DNA from: Ruminococcus sp.
Lineage (GTDB): Bacteria > Bacillota > Clostridia > Oscillospirales > Ruminococcaceae
DNA: 64,000 nucleotides
Direction of reading: 5' to 3'
Assembly: GCA_020860605.1 (NCBI GenBank)
Contig: JAJBTZ010000090.1
Coordinates: 372,001-436,000 of the forward strand
In this document: in pieces, positions 1 through 9,895 of the stretch
Numbering within the stretch: position 1 is the first letter of the stretch
How the letters are laid out: each line of letters begins with the position of its first letter
Translations under genes and position numbers: made by a program
The notes under the pieces: model-generated
Databases searched by the model: none
What the model was told of the DNA's origin: nothing
Seen by the model: only the letters and a program-made list of their open reading frames with translations

Positions 1-964
1 TGATATTAATACTGCCGGAAAGCGTAGCATAGAATCCTGCACCAATACCTGCCCCACTATATCCACTATAAGAATTTATAGCAGTCACTTTACCGCCAGA
101 AATTATAATACTGCCGGAAACCTCAGCGGCTTCTCCACCGCCAATGCCTGCACCGGATCCAGTGGCTGAGCCAGTAACCGTACCTCCAGAAATATTGATG
201 GTGCCGGAAAACGTGCTTTCTTCATTGCAACCAGAACCAATGCCCGCGCCTGTGACAGCAGAACCAGTTACCGTTCCGTTGGTAATATCGATACTGCCGG
301 AAAGCTTACCCTTATAGCCGGAGCCGATGCCAGCGCCTGATATGCCCGAGCCAGTTACTGTACCACCAGAAATAGTAATGCTACCAGAAAACACACCTAG
401 TCTTCCAGAACCAATGCCAGCACCTAGGGCGGCAGAACCGGTGACCACACCACCAGTGATGGCAATACTGCCCGAAAATTCTTCCTTGTCGCAGCTGCCG
501 ATTGCAGCCGCAAAACTATTTGTGTCTGCGGTGGCGCTCAAAGCATCGCTGGTGCCGCCAGAAATGGTTAAGCTGCCAGAGCTCACATGGATAGCAGGAT
601 TATCACTGCTATAAAGTATATTGCTCCCAGAAAGAGTGATGTTTGCGCTATATTCGCCCACATCAATCGGGGCTTTCCCACTTGTCGAGATGTTTACATT
701 TGATAGTGTGAAATTCGCTGATGCATTGCCACTTGTCGAAACTGTAATCGTATAAGCTGTTGAGGTCGTGGGAGTGCTATTTGAAATAACGGGGTTTGAA
801 TCGGATTTAGAGACGGAGCCCTGTGTTACAGTTTGACCGCTGTCAGTCGCACTTATGGTTATGTCACCATCTTCCAAATACCAGGTATCCGCCACCGCCA
901 TCACCGTCATCCCAACTACCGCCAAACACACGGTAAGGATTATAACTAAAATTCTTTTTGACAT
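1..964 (-). CDS. Secreted repeat-rich surface protein, N-terminal part (continues beyond window start)
   Basis: Reverse strand reads MSKRILVIILTVCLAVVGMTVMAVADTWYLEDGDITISATDSGQ..., a signal peptide, then repeated SGSI(T/N)ISGGTVTGS..GAGIGSG units with no stop before base 1. RBS AAGGAGG lies upstream of the ATG. It is missing from the ORF track because it is open at the window edge. Confidence 0.85.
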   Translation of the reverse strand, partial: MSKRILVIILTVCLAVVGMTVMAVADTWYLEDGDITISATDSGQTVTQGSVSKSDSNPVISNSTPTTSTAYTITVSTSGNASANFTLSNVNISTSGKAPIDVGEYSANITLSGSNILYSSDNPAIHVSSGSLTISGGTSDALSATADTNSFAAAIGSCDKEEFSGSIAITGGVVTGSAALGAGIGSGRLGVFSGSITISGGTVTGSGISGAGIGSGYKGKLSGSIDITNGTVTGSAVTGAGIGSGCNEESTFSGTINISGGTVTGSATGSGAGIGGGEAAEVSGSIIISGGKVTAINSYSGYSGAGIGAGFYATLSGSINI

Positions 965-1007
965 AATAAAAACCTCCTTCATATTCGATGGAGGTTTTAT
1001 ATTGGGT

Positions 1008-1077
1008 CTCGCGCGAAGCGCGAGTACCCCCCACGCAAATTGGGTATTTCGCAATTTTGTAAGAGGAATCTTACAAA
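1008..1077 (-). promoter_or_regulatory. Structured 5' leader: 8-bp hairpin TTGTAAGA/TCTTACAA, then AATACCCAATTTGCGTGGGGGG and a CTCGCGC-TTCG-type hairpin
   Basis: Inverted repeats visible between the promoter and the RBS. The motif is shared with the leader at 62238-62276. Confidence 0.5.
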
Positions 1078-1087
1078 CATCACAAAT

Positions 1088-1116
1088 ATTATAGCATATT
1101 TCAGCATCAATTGCAA
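1088..1116 (-). promoter_or_regulatory. Sigma-A type promoter for the surface protein gene
   Basis: Reverse strand TTGCAA-17 nt-TATAAT. Confidence 0.65.
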
Positions 1117-1181
1117 TAGGTTCTGGGGTGGTTTTGAAAAATTTTTGGGGACGGGGCGAAAAAGTTTTTTCAAAAAAGGGG

Positions 1182-1210
1182 TTGACAAAGAGGCACGGGT
1201 GTGGTATTAT
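1182..1210 (+). promoter_or_regulatory. Sigma-A promoter for the tRNA
   Basis: TTGACA-17 nt-TATTAT upstream of the tRNA. Confidence 0.75.
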
Positions 1211-1248
1211 ATATAACGCGTTCGGGGTGAGAACCCCTTACGATATAT

Positions 1249-1324
<76 letters not shown>

Positions 1325-1330
1325 GAAAGA

Positions 1331-1363
1331 ATTCCGAATCGCTTTTGCGGTTCGGAATTTTTT
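1331..1363 (+). terminator. Rho-independent terminator after the tRNA
   Basis: ATTCCGAATCGC-TTTT-GCGGTTCGGAAT followed by a T tract. Confidence 0.8.
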
Positions 1364-1469
1364 ATATAAATCTTAGGATAAGTCAATATCTGTCTCGTTA
1401 TAGGTCATTGAATTTGTGGCGATACTATTGTATAATAGGAGTATATCTCCTTGAAAGGAACATCATAAA

Positions 1470-3284
1470 ATGAAGAAAAGGATAATTTGCCTCATGACAA
1501 TTGCAACGATGCTCAGCACCTTGCTGGCTACTGGCTGCGGTGCTACCGGCACCGCTTCAGACTTTACCATCTCGGATGAACTCACAGACACTCAGGAGCT
1601 TGGCTACAGTGTCGGAGATACTCTTTCCGACCCCGACAAGTTTGTCGGCGAGAATAACCCGATTTCATCGGTGACATTCTTTGCCGACCCGACCTCGGTT
1701 GAGTACGAAGGCAGGCTCTATGTCTACGGAACCAATGACAACGAGCAGTATGACGCTGGAACCGGGAACGACGAGAATACCTATGGCTCCATCGGCTCGC
1801 TCGTCTGCTACTCGACCGACGACATGGTGAACTGGACCTATGAATGCACAATTGAAGTTACCGAAATTGCAACCTGGGCTGGCTGCAGCTGGGCGCCTTC
1901 AATTGTTTCGAGAGAAACTTCATCAGGAAAAACGGAGTTTTACCTCTATTTTGCCAATGCTTCGAGCGGAATAGGCGTACTCAAATCTGACTCCCCTACT
2001 GGTCCATGGGAGGACCCGATCGGGGCAGCACTTATCGACAACTCAACAGGTGCTCTTGCTGACGACCCGGTTTACTGGTGCTTTGACCCCGGCGTTGTTA
2101 TCGATGAAAATGGCGTTGGCTGGCTCGCCTTCGGCGGAGGAAGTGCCGTTCACGATGACGAGGACGGAATGTACACTGGAAACTGCCGTATTGTCAAGCT
2201 TGGCGACGACATGATTTCACTTGACAGTGAAATAGTCAAGGTTCCGGCTGTTTACCACTTCGAAGCGAACGAGCTCAACTACATAAACGGCACCTACGTG
2301 CTGACCTACTGCTCGAACTATGAAGACAGATATAAGTGGTCCTCCTACGGTTCGGATGAGGAGGCTCCGACAACCTGCTCGATGGTCTATATGACTTCGA
2401 CTGATCCACTCAACCCAGACAGTTGGGTTTATGGAGGAGAATATCTCTCGAATCCGTCGAACTATGGGTTCTCGTTCAGCAACAATCACTCGCATCTCCA
2501 GAAGTTCGGGGACAACTATTATATTCTCTACCAGACGGTGATGCTGCTTGACAATATGGGCTCATCGGCGAGCGGTTACAGAAGCATCGGCGTTGACCTG
2601 ATTGAGGTTGATGAGGAGACGGTCACAATCTCCCCTGCTACTATGACGCGTGAAGGCGTGGAGCAGCTGAAGGACCTGGACGCCTTCGAAGTGAATCAAG
2701 CGGAGACAGCGGTCACGACTGCTGGTGTCTCCTACTACACAAGCGAAGGCAGGACGTTTGTCACGAGCATTTCTGACGGCGACTGGTCAGCGGTTTCGTC
2801 GGTTGATTTCGGAAACGGCGCCAATGCATTTGCAGCGACTGTGAGAGGCAAGGGCATTATTGAAGTAAGGCTTGATTCGGCCGACGGTAATGTTGTCGGA
2901 AGCGTTCAGTTCGAAACTGGAAGCGATTTTAAAACGATAGTCTGCACGCTCGACAAAACGATTTCTGGTACTCACGATTTGTACTTCGTCTTCGGAGGGA
3001 GCTTCGTGTTTGACGAATGGCAGTTTGCGTATATTTCGGATGAAACCGTTTCAGGACTGAGTGTCAGCACGAATAACGGCAAGGTCAAGCTTTCCTGGAA
3101 TTTGAGCACCGATTCTGAATACACGGTCTACTACAGAAGAAGCTCTTCTTCTGAATGGAATGTGGCAGGATCTACAAAGAAAAGTGCTGTAAACATTTCA
3201 GGGCTAACGAGCGGTATAACCTATCAGTTCGTGGTTAAAAACAGCACCTCGAGCACAGATATAGTTACTACAACGTTATCGTAA
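1470..3284 (+). CDS. Glycoside hydrolase family 43-like lipoprotein with C-terminal FN3-like domain
   Basis: 604 aa. Lipobox LLATGCG; GH43-like DPTSVEYEGRLYVYGTND and YSTDDMVNWT; C-terminal VSTNNGKVKLSWNLS...YTVYYRR resembles fibronectin type III. Confidence 0.8.
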   Translation: MKKRIICLMTIATMLSTLLATGCGATGTASDFTISDELTDTQELGYSVGDTLSDPDKFVGENNPISSVTFFADPTSVEYEGRLYVYGTNDNEQYDAGTGNDENTYGSIGSLVCYSTDDMVNWTYECTIEVTEIATWAGCSWAPSIVSRETSSGKTEFYLYFANASSGIGVLKSDSPTGPWEDPIGAALIDNSTGALADDPVYWCFDPGVVIDENGVGWLAFGGGSAVHDDEDGMYTGNCRIVKLGDDMISLDSEIVKVPAVYHFEANELNYINGTYVLTYCSNYEDRYKWSSYGSDEEAPTTCSMVYMTSTDPLNPDSWVYGGEYLSNPSNYGFSFSNNHSHLQKFGDNYYILYQTVMLLDNMGSSASGYRSIGVDLIEVDEETVTISPATMTREGVEQLKDLDAFEVNQAETAVTTAGVSYYTSEGRTFVTSISDGDWSAVSSVDFGNGANAFAATVRGKGIIEVRLDSADGNVVGSVQFETGSDFKTIVCTLDKTISGTHDLYFVFGGSFVFDEWQFAYISDETVSGLSVSTNNGKVKLSWNLSTDSEYTVYYRRSSSSEWNVAGSTKKSAVNISGLTSGITYQFVVKNSTSSTDIVTTTLS

Positions 3285-3299
3285 ATCAACAAAAAATCA

Positions 3300-3331
3300 G
3301 GGACACCGCAATCTGCGATGTCCCGTTTTTT
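3300..3331 (+). terminator. Rho-independent terminator
   Basis: GGGACACCGCAATCTGCGATGTCCC followed by a T tract. Confidence 0.75.
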
Positions 3332-3336
3332 ATGGG

Positions 3337-4122
3337 TTATTTTTTCTTTTTGTCCTTCTTCGGCTTCTTTTTCTTCTGGTTCTGATAGGGATACGGGCTC
3401 ATCTGAGCCTTTTCGCGTTTATCTTCGAGGATGAATCCGTAGATGGTCAGCGCTCCACATATTATGAGTCCGATTCCGGCAGGAACTGCCACACACCAAT
3501 AAGGGATGGTGTCTGAGGCCTCAGGAAGGGCCTGAATCTTGAGAGTATAGCCAAGAGCGGTGCCCGAAATTCCCATTGCGGAGAGGCCTTCGGTGAAGAG
3601 CTCCTCTTCGGAGGAAGTCATCGTCTTGAAGCGACCTGTTATCTCAACGATGCTGCCCTGGTATCCTGCATCCGGGTCGCTAGCATACTCAAGATAGGCG
3701 TCAATAACCTCCTGAATCTCAGCGTCTCCGCGCTTGTCGGCTTCGACGAGGGTTGCAACCTGTTCACCGTTGATGTCGAGATACATGACGTAATAGTAGT
3801 AGTTCGCTGCATCTTCAGTGGCTGCGATGTAGCCGATCTGAGCTAAGAACTTGTAGGCACTGCCGGTTACGTACTGGTCGGTTAAGTCGTAGGTGAGCGT
3901 TACGTCTGAAAGGGCGATGACATTCTCGGCTGTTCTGACGTTACTGTAGATGGTGCCAATAGTCGCCACTGTCGGCAGGAATGCAACAAGGCATATGATG
4001 GCTGCAATCAGAAGTATATAGATAGTTTTGCCTGTGAGGAACCGCTTAAGCTTGGTGTCCTCGGTTGGGGCAAACTCTTCCTTTACTTCGTAGGTTTCGT
4101 TGTTTCCGTCTAAAATACTCAT
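3337..4122 (-). CDS. Membrane protein with two predicted TM segments and a Lys-rich C-terminal tail
   Basis: ORF track runs to 4155. The likely start MSILDGNNET is at 4122 behind GGAGGACAGAAA. Hydrophobic IYILLIAAIICLVAFLP and WCVAVPAGIGLIICGALTIYGFI; KKKKPKKDKKKK tail. Confidence 0.65.
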   Translation of the reverse strand: MSILDGNNETYEVKEEFAPTEDTKLKRFLTGKTIYILLIAAIICLVAFLPTVATIGTIYSNVRTAENVIALSDVTLTYDLTDQYVTGSAYKFLAQIGYIAATEDAANYYYYVMYLDINGEQVATLVEADKRGDAEIQEVIDAYLEYASDPDAGYQGSIVEITGRFKTMTSSEEELFTEGLSAMGISGTALGYTLKIQALPEASDTIPYWCVAVPAGIGLIICGALTIYGFILEDKREKAQMSPYPYQNQKKKKPKKDKKKK

Positions 4123-4202
4123 TTTCTGTCCTCCATGACATGGGTTCCGTGGCAAGCCACCAATACTGCTACTGAGAATTATAGCACAATACTTCGCTCA
4201 CG

Positions 4203-6092
4203 TCAATTATTTTGTAAGAGGTTTTCTTTTTCAAACTGCAACATGTAGAGCTCATAGTAGTGGCCCTTGAGCGCCAGGAGCTCTTCATGGGTTCCGCTTT
4301 CGAGAATTTCACCGTGAGAAAGATAGATTATCCTGTCGGCCTTTCTGATGGTAGAAAGCCTGTGGGCAACTATCAGAAGCGTGCCGATATTCATCATCTT
4401 CTCGAGAGAGTCCTGGATGAGGATTTCAGTCTCGGTGTCAATGTTGGCGGTTGCTTCGTCGAGAATCATGACTTCGGGCTTGTGGATAATGGTTCTTGCG
4501 AAAGAGAGAAGCTGGCGCTGGCCTGCAGAGAAGTTGTTGCCACGCTCCCTGACCTCTTCGTCGAGGCCCTTGTCAAGCTTTTCAATAATCTTGTCGGCGT
4601 TGACATAACGGCAGGCATCCATTATCTCTTCGTCAGTGAAGCTGTCCTCTCGTAAAACGATGTTGCTACGGATGGTTCCCGAGAAGAGGAAGACGTCCTG
4701 AAGCATCTGACCGAAGTGTTTGCGGAGGCTTGAGACGGTATAGTGTTTGATGTCAACGCCGTCGATGAGAATCTGGCCCTTCTGGATGTCGTAGTTACGG
4801 CAGATGAGGGAGAGTATTGTCGTCTTGCCGGAGCCTGTGGCTCCTACGAATGCGACCGTTTCGCCAGCGTTGACCTTGAAGGAAACATCCTTCAGAACCC
4901 ACTCACCCTCGTTATAGGCAAACCAAACATTCTTGAACTCAATATCGCCCTTGCAGGTCTCGAGGTCTATGGCGTCAGGCTCGTCCTGAATCTCAGGGAC
5001 CATGTCGAAGATGGTGAATATCTTCTCAGCGGAAGCAAATGCGGACTGGAGCCAGTTGAACTGCTCGGCAAGGTTCTGGATCGGGTTATAGAACTTCGAA
5101 ATGTACATGTAGAACGATACGATGGTACCACTCGTGATGGTCTGTCCTAAGAAAACGGTATCCTTTATGTATCCCCTGCCGCCTAAGTAGAAGAGGCAAA
5201 GGATTGACGAAACATAGAGCATATAGACGAGAGGACGGAAGACAGCGAATGTGAGTATCTGCTGGGTCTGAGCCTTCTCGAGCTTCTTGTTACGCTGCTG
5301 GAATTCGTCAAGCTTTCTGTCCTCACGGTTGAAGATCTGGATTATCTTCATGCCGGAGAGGTGTTCGGAGATGAAGGTGTTTATGTCGGTTGTACCGTCC
5401 TTGACACGTCTGTAGGCACGGCGGGAGAACTTTCTGAAAATAACGGTGAAAAGAAGTATAAACGGCACGAAGCAGAGAACCATCAACGTGAGCTGATAGT
5501 TGAGCATCAGCATCGCAACAAGAACTCCGATGATTACAAAGAAGTTCTTTATCAGGTTCACAAGGATGTTTGTGAACATGACTGAGATTGCGTTGGTGTC
5601 GTTTGTGACTCTGGTGACCAGCTTTCCTACCGGGATATTATTCAGCTGAGCATGGGAGAGGCTCTCGATATGCTTCATGAGGTCTTCACGGAAGGCTGAG
5701 AGGATCTTCTGGCCTATTTTCTGGAGGACAATTGCCTGAACATAGGTGCAGATCATCGAGATGATGAGGATGCTTGCGTATACTGCGATATAGGCGAAAA
5801 TCTCTTTCATCTCGAAGTCCCCGACAATCATGTCTTCGATATCGCCTATAATAAGTGGAGAAATGATGTCGTAGGCGACGGAGACGAGCATTACGAAGAG
5901 AACGAAGATGAATTGGCCGATATAGGGCTTCGCATACTTGAGAAGGCGCTTCAGAATCTCGCCATCGGACATGTTGCGGTCGAAGCCCATGGCTTCTTTA
6001 CGATCCTTGACAGAGAAATAGGCGACGATAAAGATGATTGAGACGACACCGACTACAGCACCGACAGCCAAAAGAGGATAATACTCATGCAT
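4203..6092 (-). CDS. ABC exporter half-transporter (TM domain fused to ATPase)
   Basis: Walker A GATGSGKTT, signature FSAGQRQ, Walker B VMILDEATA. The likely ATG at 6092 overlaps the upstream stop; the ORF track extends to 6131. Confidence 0.92.
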   Translation of the reverse strand: MHEYYPLLAVGAVVGVVSIIFIVAYFSVKDRKEAMGFDRNMSDGEILKRLLKYAKPYIGQFIFVLFVMLVSVAYDIISPLIIGDIEDMIVGDFEMKEIFAYIAVYASILIISMICTYVQAIVLQKIGQKILSAFREDLMKHIESLSHAQLNNIPVGKLVTRVTNDTNAISVMFTNILVNLIKNFFVIIGVLVAMLMLNYQLTLMVLCFVPFILLFTVIFRKFSRRAYRRVKDGTTDINTFISEHLSGMKIIQIFNREDRKLDEFQQRNKKLEKAQTQQILTFAVFRPLVYMLYVSSILCLFYLGGRGYIKDTVFLGQTITSGTIVSFYMYISKFYNPIQNLAEQFNWLQSAFASAEKIFTIFDMVPEIQDEPDAIDLETCKGDIEFKNVWFAYNEGEWVLKDVSFKVNAGETVAFVGATGSGKTTILSLICRNYDIQKGQILIDGVDIKHYTVSSLRKHFGQMLQDVFLFSGTIRSNIVLREDSFTDEEIMDACRYVNADKIIEKLDKGLDEEVRERGNNFSAGQRQLLSFARTIIHKPEVMILDEATANIDTETEILIQDSLEKMMNIGTLLIVAHRLSTIRKADRIIYLSHGEILESGTHEELLALKGHYYELYMLQFEKENLLQNN

Positions 6093-7869
6093 TGACGACA
6101 CCCCTTTCGCTTTCGAGACGCTGCAGATCAACTGTCAGCTTATACTGCGGACAGCTCTTGTAGAGCTCTTCGTGGTTTCCGACGGCTAAGATATTTCCAT
6201 CATCGATGAAGATTATCTTGTCCATATGCTCGATGGTGGTGACACGGTGAGCTATGAGAATTGTGGTCTTGCCCTCGCGGGATGTCTTGAGACCACCGAG
6301 AATCTCCTTCTCGGTCTCAATATCGACGGCTGAGACGGAGTCATCCAAGATAAGAATTGAAGCATCTTTCATAAGTGCTCTTGCAATCGAAATTCTCTGT
6401 TTCTGTCCGCCAGAGACGGTCACGCCTCTTTCGCCGAGAACCGTATCATAGCCTTCGGCAAATTCGACGATATTGTCGTCAACTGCGGAGAGTTTGGCAG
6501 CTTCAACAGCCTTTTCGTGGCTGACATCGTCTGTTGCAAATTCGATATTGTGCTCTATCGTGTCGCTGAAGAGGAAGTTGTCCTGTGGGACATAGGCGCA
6601 ATACTTTCTTAGAGAAGCAATTGAAATCGAATTGACGTCTTTTCCGTCGACGAAGATTTTGCCATCGGGGACGTTGTAAATCCTGAGTATCAGGTCGGCA
6701 AGAGTGGTCTTGCCTGCACCTGTACGGCCAATTACACCGACGCTTTCACCGGCGTTAATCTTGAAGGAGGCGTTCTTTAAGACGTCATACTCGCCATCAG
6801 GATAGCGGAAAGTGAGATTCTTAAACTCAATGTCACCCCTGACATTTTCAATATTGGTCACATCTTCTCTATCTTTTACATCAACCTCAGCGTCAAGAAG
6901 CTCACTGATTCTCTTGAGAGACGCTGCACCCTGAGAATGCATGTTGATGAGCTCGGCGACTGCCATTACAGGCCAGACGATCGAGTTGAAGTAGCCCATG
7001 AACTCGACGAGCTGTCCTGCGTTGAAGGTTCCCTTATAAACAAGGTAGCTTCCGTAGCCTAAGATAACACAGATAACGGATTCTACAAGCAGAGTTACGA
7101 AGATGGTCATGAGTGTTGAAAGGCGGGTGTATTCGACATTTGCGTCCTCATTCTCTTTGTTGAGCTTGCGGAAGGCAATGAGCTCTTTGCTCTCTTTTAC
7201 AAAAGCTTTGATAACTGCGATTCCTGAGAAGCTTTCCTGGGAGAAATCGGAGAGCTTCGAAAAAGCCTCCTGGCGGACTTCCCACTTCTTCTCCATGTAC
7301 TGCATGAGAGTTAATCCGACGCCGAAGAGAAGGGCTATAGGAATCATACAGAGAAGAGACATGAGAAGGTTCATGCGGAGCATCTTTATGAATGAGAGGA
7401 TGCCTAAGAAGGCTGCATCACAGGTCATTAAGATTCCGTTTGAATAGCAGTCGCGGATGGTTTCGAGGTCGTTTGTGAAGAGAGACATCAGGTTGCCGAC
7501 CTTGTTCTTCTGGTAGTACTGCTGGGAGAGGTCCTTGCAATGGTCGAACATGCGGTATCTCAGATCTGCTGCGACCTTGTTTCCGCTTCCGTTGAAGCAG
7601 ACGCGCCAGAGGAATCTGCCAGTGACTATTCCAACGATTATTCCTATCATTGGTAGGCAGACTTCGTCCAGAAGATAATCCATATCGAACGCTGCGGTTG
7701 TGCCGTCGTCGAGAGTGATGAAGCCATCGTTCAGGCCGTTGATGACGTTTCTATAGAGCTCCGGGATGATGAGCTGGAGATAGTCGACTAAGATCAGTGC
7801 TGCAATACCGATTATCAGAAGATAAGCGTACTTTATGTAGTAGCGATTTATGTGCTTTCCAAAAAGCAA
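6085..7869 (-). CDS. ABC exporter half-transporter, partner of the preceding gene
   Basis: Walker A GRTGAGKTT, signature VSGGQKQR, Walker B ILILDDSVSAVD. The non-consensus Asp after Walker B suggests a heterodimer. Confidence 0.92.
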   Translation of the reverse strand: MLFGKHINRYYIKYAYLLIIGIAALILVDYLQLIIPELYRNVINGLNDGFITLDDGTTAAFDMDYLLDEVCLPMIGIIVGIVTGRFLWRVCFNGSGNKVAADLRYRMFDHCKDLSQQYYQKNKVGNLMSLFTNDLETIRDCYSNGILMTCDAAFLGILSFIKMLRMNLLMSLLCMIPIALLFGVGLTLMQYMEKKWEVRQEAFSKLSDFSQESFSGIAVIKAFVKESKELIAFRKLNKENEDANVEYTRLSTLMTIFVTLLVESVICVILGYGSYLVYKGTFNAGQLVEFMGYFNSIVWPVMAVAELINMHSQGAASLKRISELLDAEVDVKDREDVTNIENVRGDIEFKNLTFRYPDGEYDVLKNASFKINAGESVGVIGRTGAGKTTLADLILRIYNVPDGKIFVDGKDVNSISIASLRKYCAYVPQDNFLFSDTIEHNIEFATDDVSHEKAVEAAKLSAVDDNIVEFAEGYDTVLGERGVTVSGGQKQRISIARALMKDASILILDDSVSAVDIETEKEILGGLKTSREGKTTILIAHRVTTIEHMDKIIFIDDGNILAVGNHEELYKSCPQYKLTVDLQRLESERGVVNA

Positions 7870-7902
7870 TATAATCCCCCCAAATTACAAAATTCAAAGG
7901 CG

Positions 7903-7931
7903 ATTATAGCACATTGCATGGTTAAAATCAA
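7903..7931 (-). promoter_or_regulatory. Sigma-A promoter for the 7869-3337 genes
   Basis: Reverse strand TTGATT-17 nt-TATAAT. Confidence 0.65.
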
Positions 7932-7982
7932 GAGGCAATTTCGCTATATTGTATTTCACCGGAGGACAATTTTTTGACATGA

Positions 7983-8011
7983 AAACGCCTCTGAGTTTCC
8001 CCAGAGGCGCT
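7983..8011 (-). terminator. Terminator after the second ABC pair
   Basis: Reverse strand GCGCCTCTG-GGGAAACT-CAGAGGCG-TTTT. Confidence 0.7.
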
Positions 8012-8017
8012 TAAGTA

Positions 8018-9895
8018 TTATTCTTCTTTCGTGTAATACTGGGCTTGAGTGTTCCAGAGCTCACTATACTTGCCATCAGTCTCGATAAGCTCATCATGGC
8101 TTCCCTTCTGGACGATGGAGCCATGGTCGAAGACGGCGATTTCGTCGCAGAAACGGCAGCTTGAGAGGCGATGGCTGATGTAGATGGCGGTCTTATCGCC
8201 AACTATTTCGTTGAACTTCGAGTAGATTTCGGCTTCCGCCATTGGGTCTAACGCTGCTGTCGGTTCGTCGAGGACTATGAAAGGTGAATCCTTGTAGAGT
8301 GCTCTTGCAAGTGCAATCTTCTGAGCCTCACCGCCGGAGACGTTTACGCCGTTCTGATCTACTTCGGTATAAAGAGTAGTTTCGAGACCAGAAGGAAGCT
8401 CCTTCAGCCTGTCGCCGAAGCCGGTTTTAACGAGGCAGTCGGTGGCTTTGTCGCCGTCATAGGTCATGCTCGAAGCGACGACCTCGCCCAATTTAAATGC
8501 TGGGAGCTTGAAGTCCTGAAAGACTACTGAGAAGATGTCGAGATATTCGCGGTAGTTGTACTTCTCGATATTGATGCCGTTGAGGAGGATTTCGCCCTCG
8601 GTCGGGTCATAGAGACGGCAAAGAAGCAGTATAAAAGTAGTCTTGCCGGAGCCGTTTTCACCGACAACTGCGAGTCGTTCACCTACTCTGAACTTTACGT
8701 TTACATGCCTTAAGGCATAGTTTTCACTTCCGGGATATTTGAAGGACACGTCTCGAAATTCTATCTCATAATCCCTGTCAAGTCTCTTTTCAACCGTCAG
8801 GGAACCCTTGTACATGCTGTGAGGGATGTCGAGGTATTCAAGGGACATTTCAAGGAACGGAGTGTTGGCTTTGAGCTGACCGAGTGTTGAGAGGGTTTGT
8901 GTGAGACCGCCTGAAACACTGGTGATTGCAGCGACATACTGGGTTACATATCCGATTCCGAATGCGCCACCGAGGGCTTTCAGGCAGACATAGACATAGG
9001 CAAGTCCTGAGAACATTGTCGCAATTCCGCTTCCGAGAGCGCTGAAGGCTCCCATTCCTCTTCGTGCAAAGTGAGCAAACATGCCATCGGACAGGAATAT
9101 CCCCGTTTTGTCGCAGTTGTATTTCTTACTCATCTTGTGCTGATTGTACATTCTCACGTCGAGAGAATACTTTTCTTCGGTTCCTAAGAATGCGTGGTAG
9201 GTGCCGAGTCTGTTGGCTAAGTTATGGTCGCCGACATTTTTCGACCAATAGCTTGAAGCTTTGTTGGAACACATCGGTGCTAAAAGTGTAACGCCGATCA
9301 TTACTGCAACTACAAGAATTATGCAGATAGGATTATTGAGAAACGCAAGTGATGAGCCATCGGGGACTCTTGTTGTAAAGAGAGTTACAGTCAGAGCAAC
9401 ACCGCCTATGATTGTGAAAACGCCTTTGATGAGGTCATCAACCCAACTGAGCAGGTACACAAGTCCCCAACCTCCGCTATTGACGTTCTGAGTGATATTT
9501 GAATAGGCATCCTTTGTCTTCTGGCTGTCGGCGTCGGCAAAATCCATATCGAGTTGCTTTTTGGTATAATTGCCCATTCCCCTGAAAAAGTTTGTCAAGC
9601 CGCCATAAGTATTTTTGTACTTGTTTAGGAATGCACTTATAAGTGCAACCGCTGCCGCCAGAGCAAGCGTTACCAGAACAAGCATTGTGAGACGGTCTCT
9701 GTCTCTGTTTCCAGAGAGCTCTGTTATGATGAGAGCCGACATATAGATTCCAATATAGGGACTAAGAGCAGTCCAGATAGAATTGGCTATTGTCGAGATT
9801 ACCATGTGGGGACTGTTTTTATAGAGAATCTTAAGACCCTGTATCGTCTTGGATGCCATCCGGCGATAGGTGATTTTGTCATTGTTCTTACTCAT
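8018..9895 (-). CDS. ABC exporter half-transporter
   Basis: Walker A GENGSGKTT, VSGGEAQK, FIVLDEPTAALDP. The ATG at 9895 overlaps the upstream stop (ATGAGTAA); ORF track extends to 9946. Confidence 0.92.
   Translation of the reverse strand: MSKNNDKITYRRMASKTIQGLKILYKNSPHMVISTIANSIWTALSPYIGIYMSALIITELSGNRDRDRLTMLVLVTLALAAAVALISAFLNKYKNTYGGLTNFFRGMGNYTKKQLDMDFADADSQKTKDAYSNITQNVNSGGWGLVYLLSWVDDLIKGVFTIIGGVALTVTLFTTRVPDGSSLAFLNNPICIILVVAVMIGVTLLAPMCSNKASSYWSKNVGDHNLANRLGTYHAFLGTEEKYSLDVRMYNQHKMSKKYNCDKTGIFLSDGMFAHFARRGMGAFSALGSGIATMFSGLAYVYVCLKALGGAFGIGYVTQYVAAITSVSGGLTQTLSTLGQLKANTPFLEMSLEYLDIPHSMYKGSLTVEKRLDRDYEIEFRDVSFKYPGSENYALRHVNVKFRVGERLAVVGENGSGKTTFILLLCRLYDPTEGEILLNGINIEKYNYREYLDIFSVVFQDFKLPAFKLGEVVASSMTYDGDKATDCLVKTGFGDRLKELPSGLETTLYTEVDQNGVNVSGGEAQKIALARALYKDSPFIVLDEPTAALDPMAEAEIYSKFNEIVGDKTAIYISHRLSSCRFCDEIAVFDHGSIVQKGSHDELIETDGKYSELWNTQAQYYTKEE

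Noticed and set aside
327-614. 95-aa plus-strand ORF of Pro/Glu repeats
   Set aside because: Antisense shadow of the repeat-rich surface protein encoded on the reverse strand.
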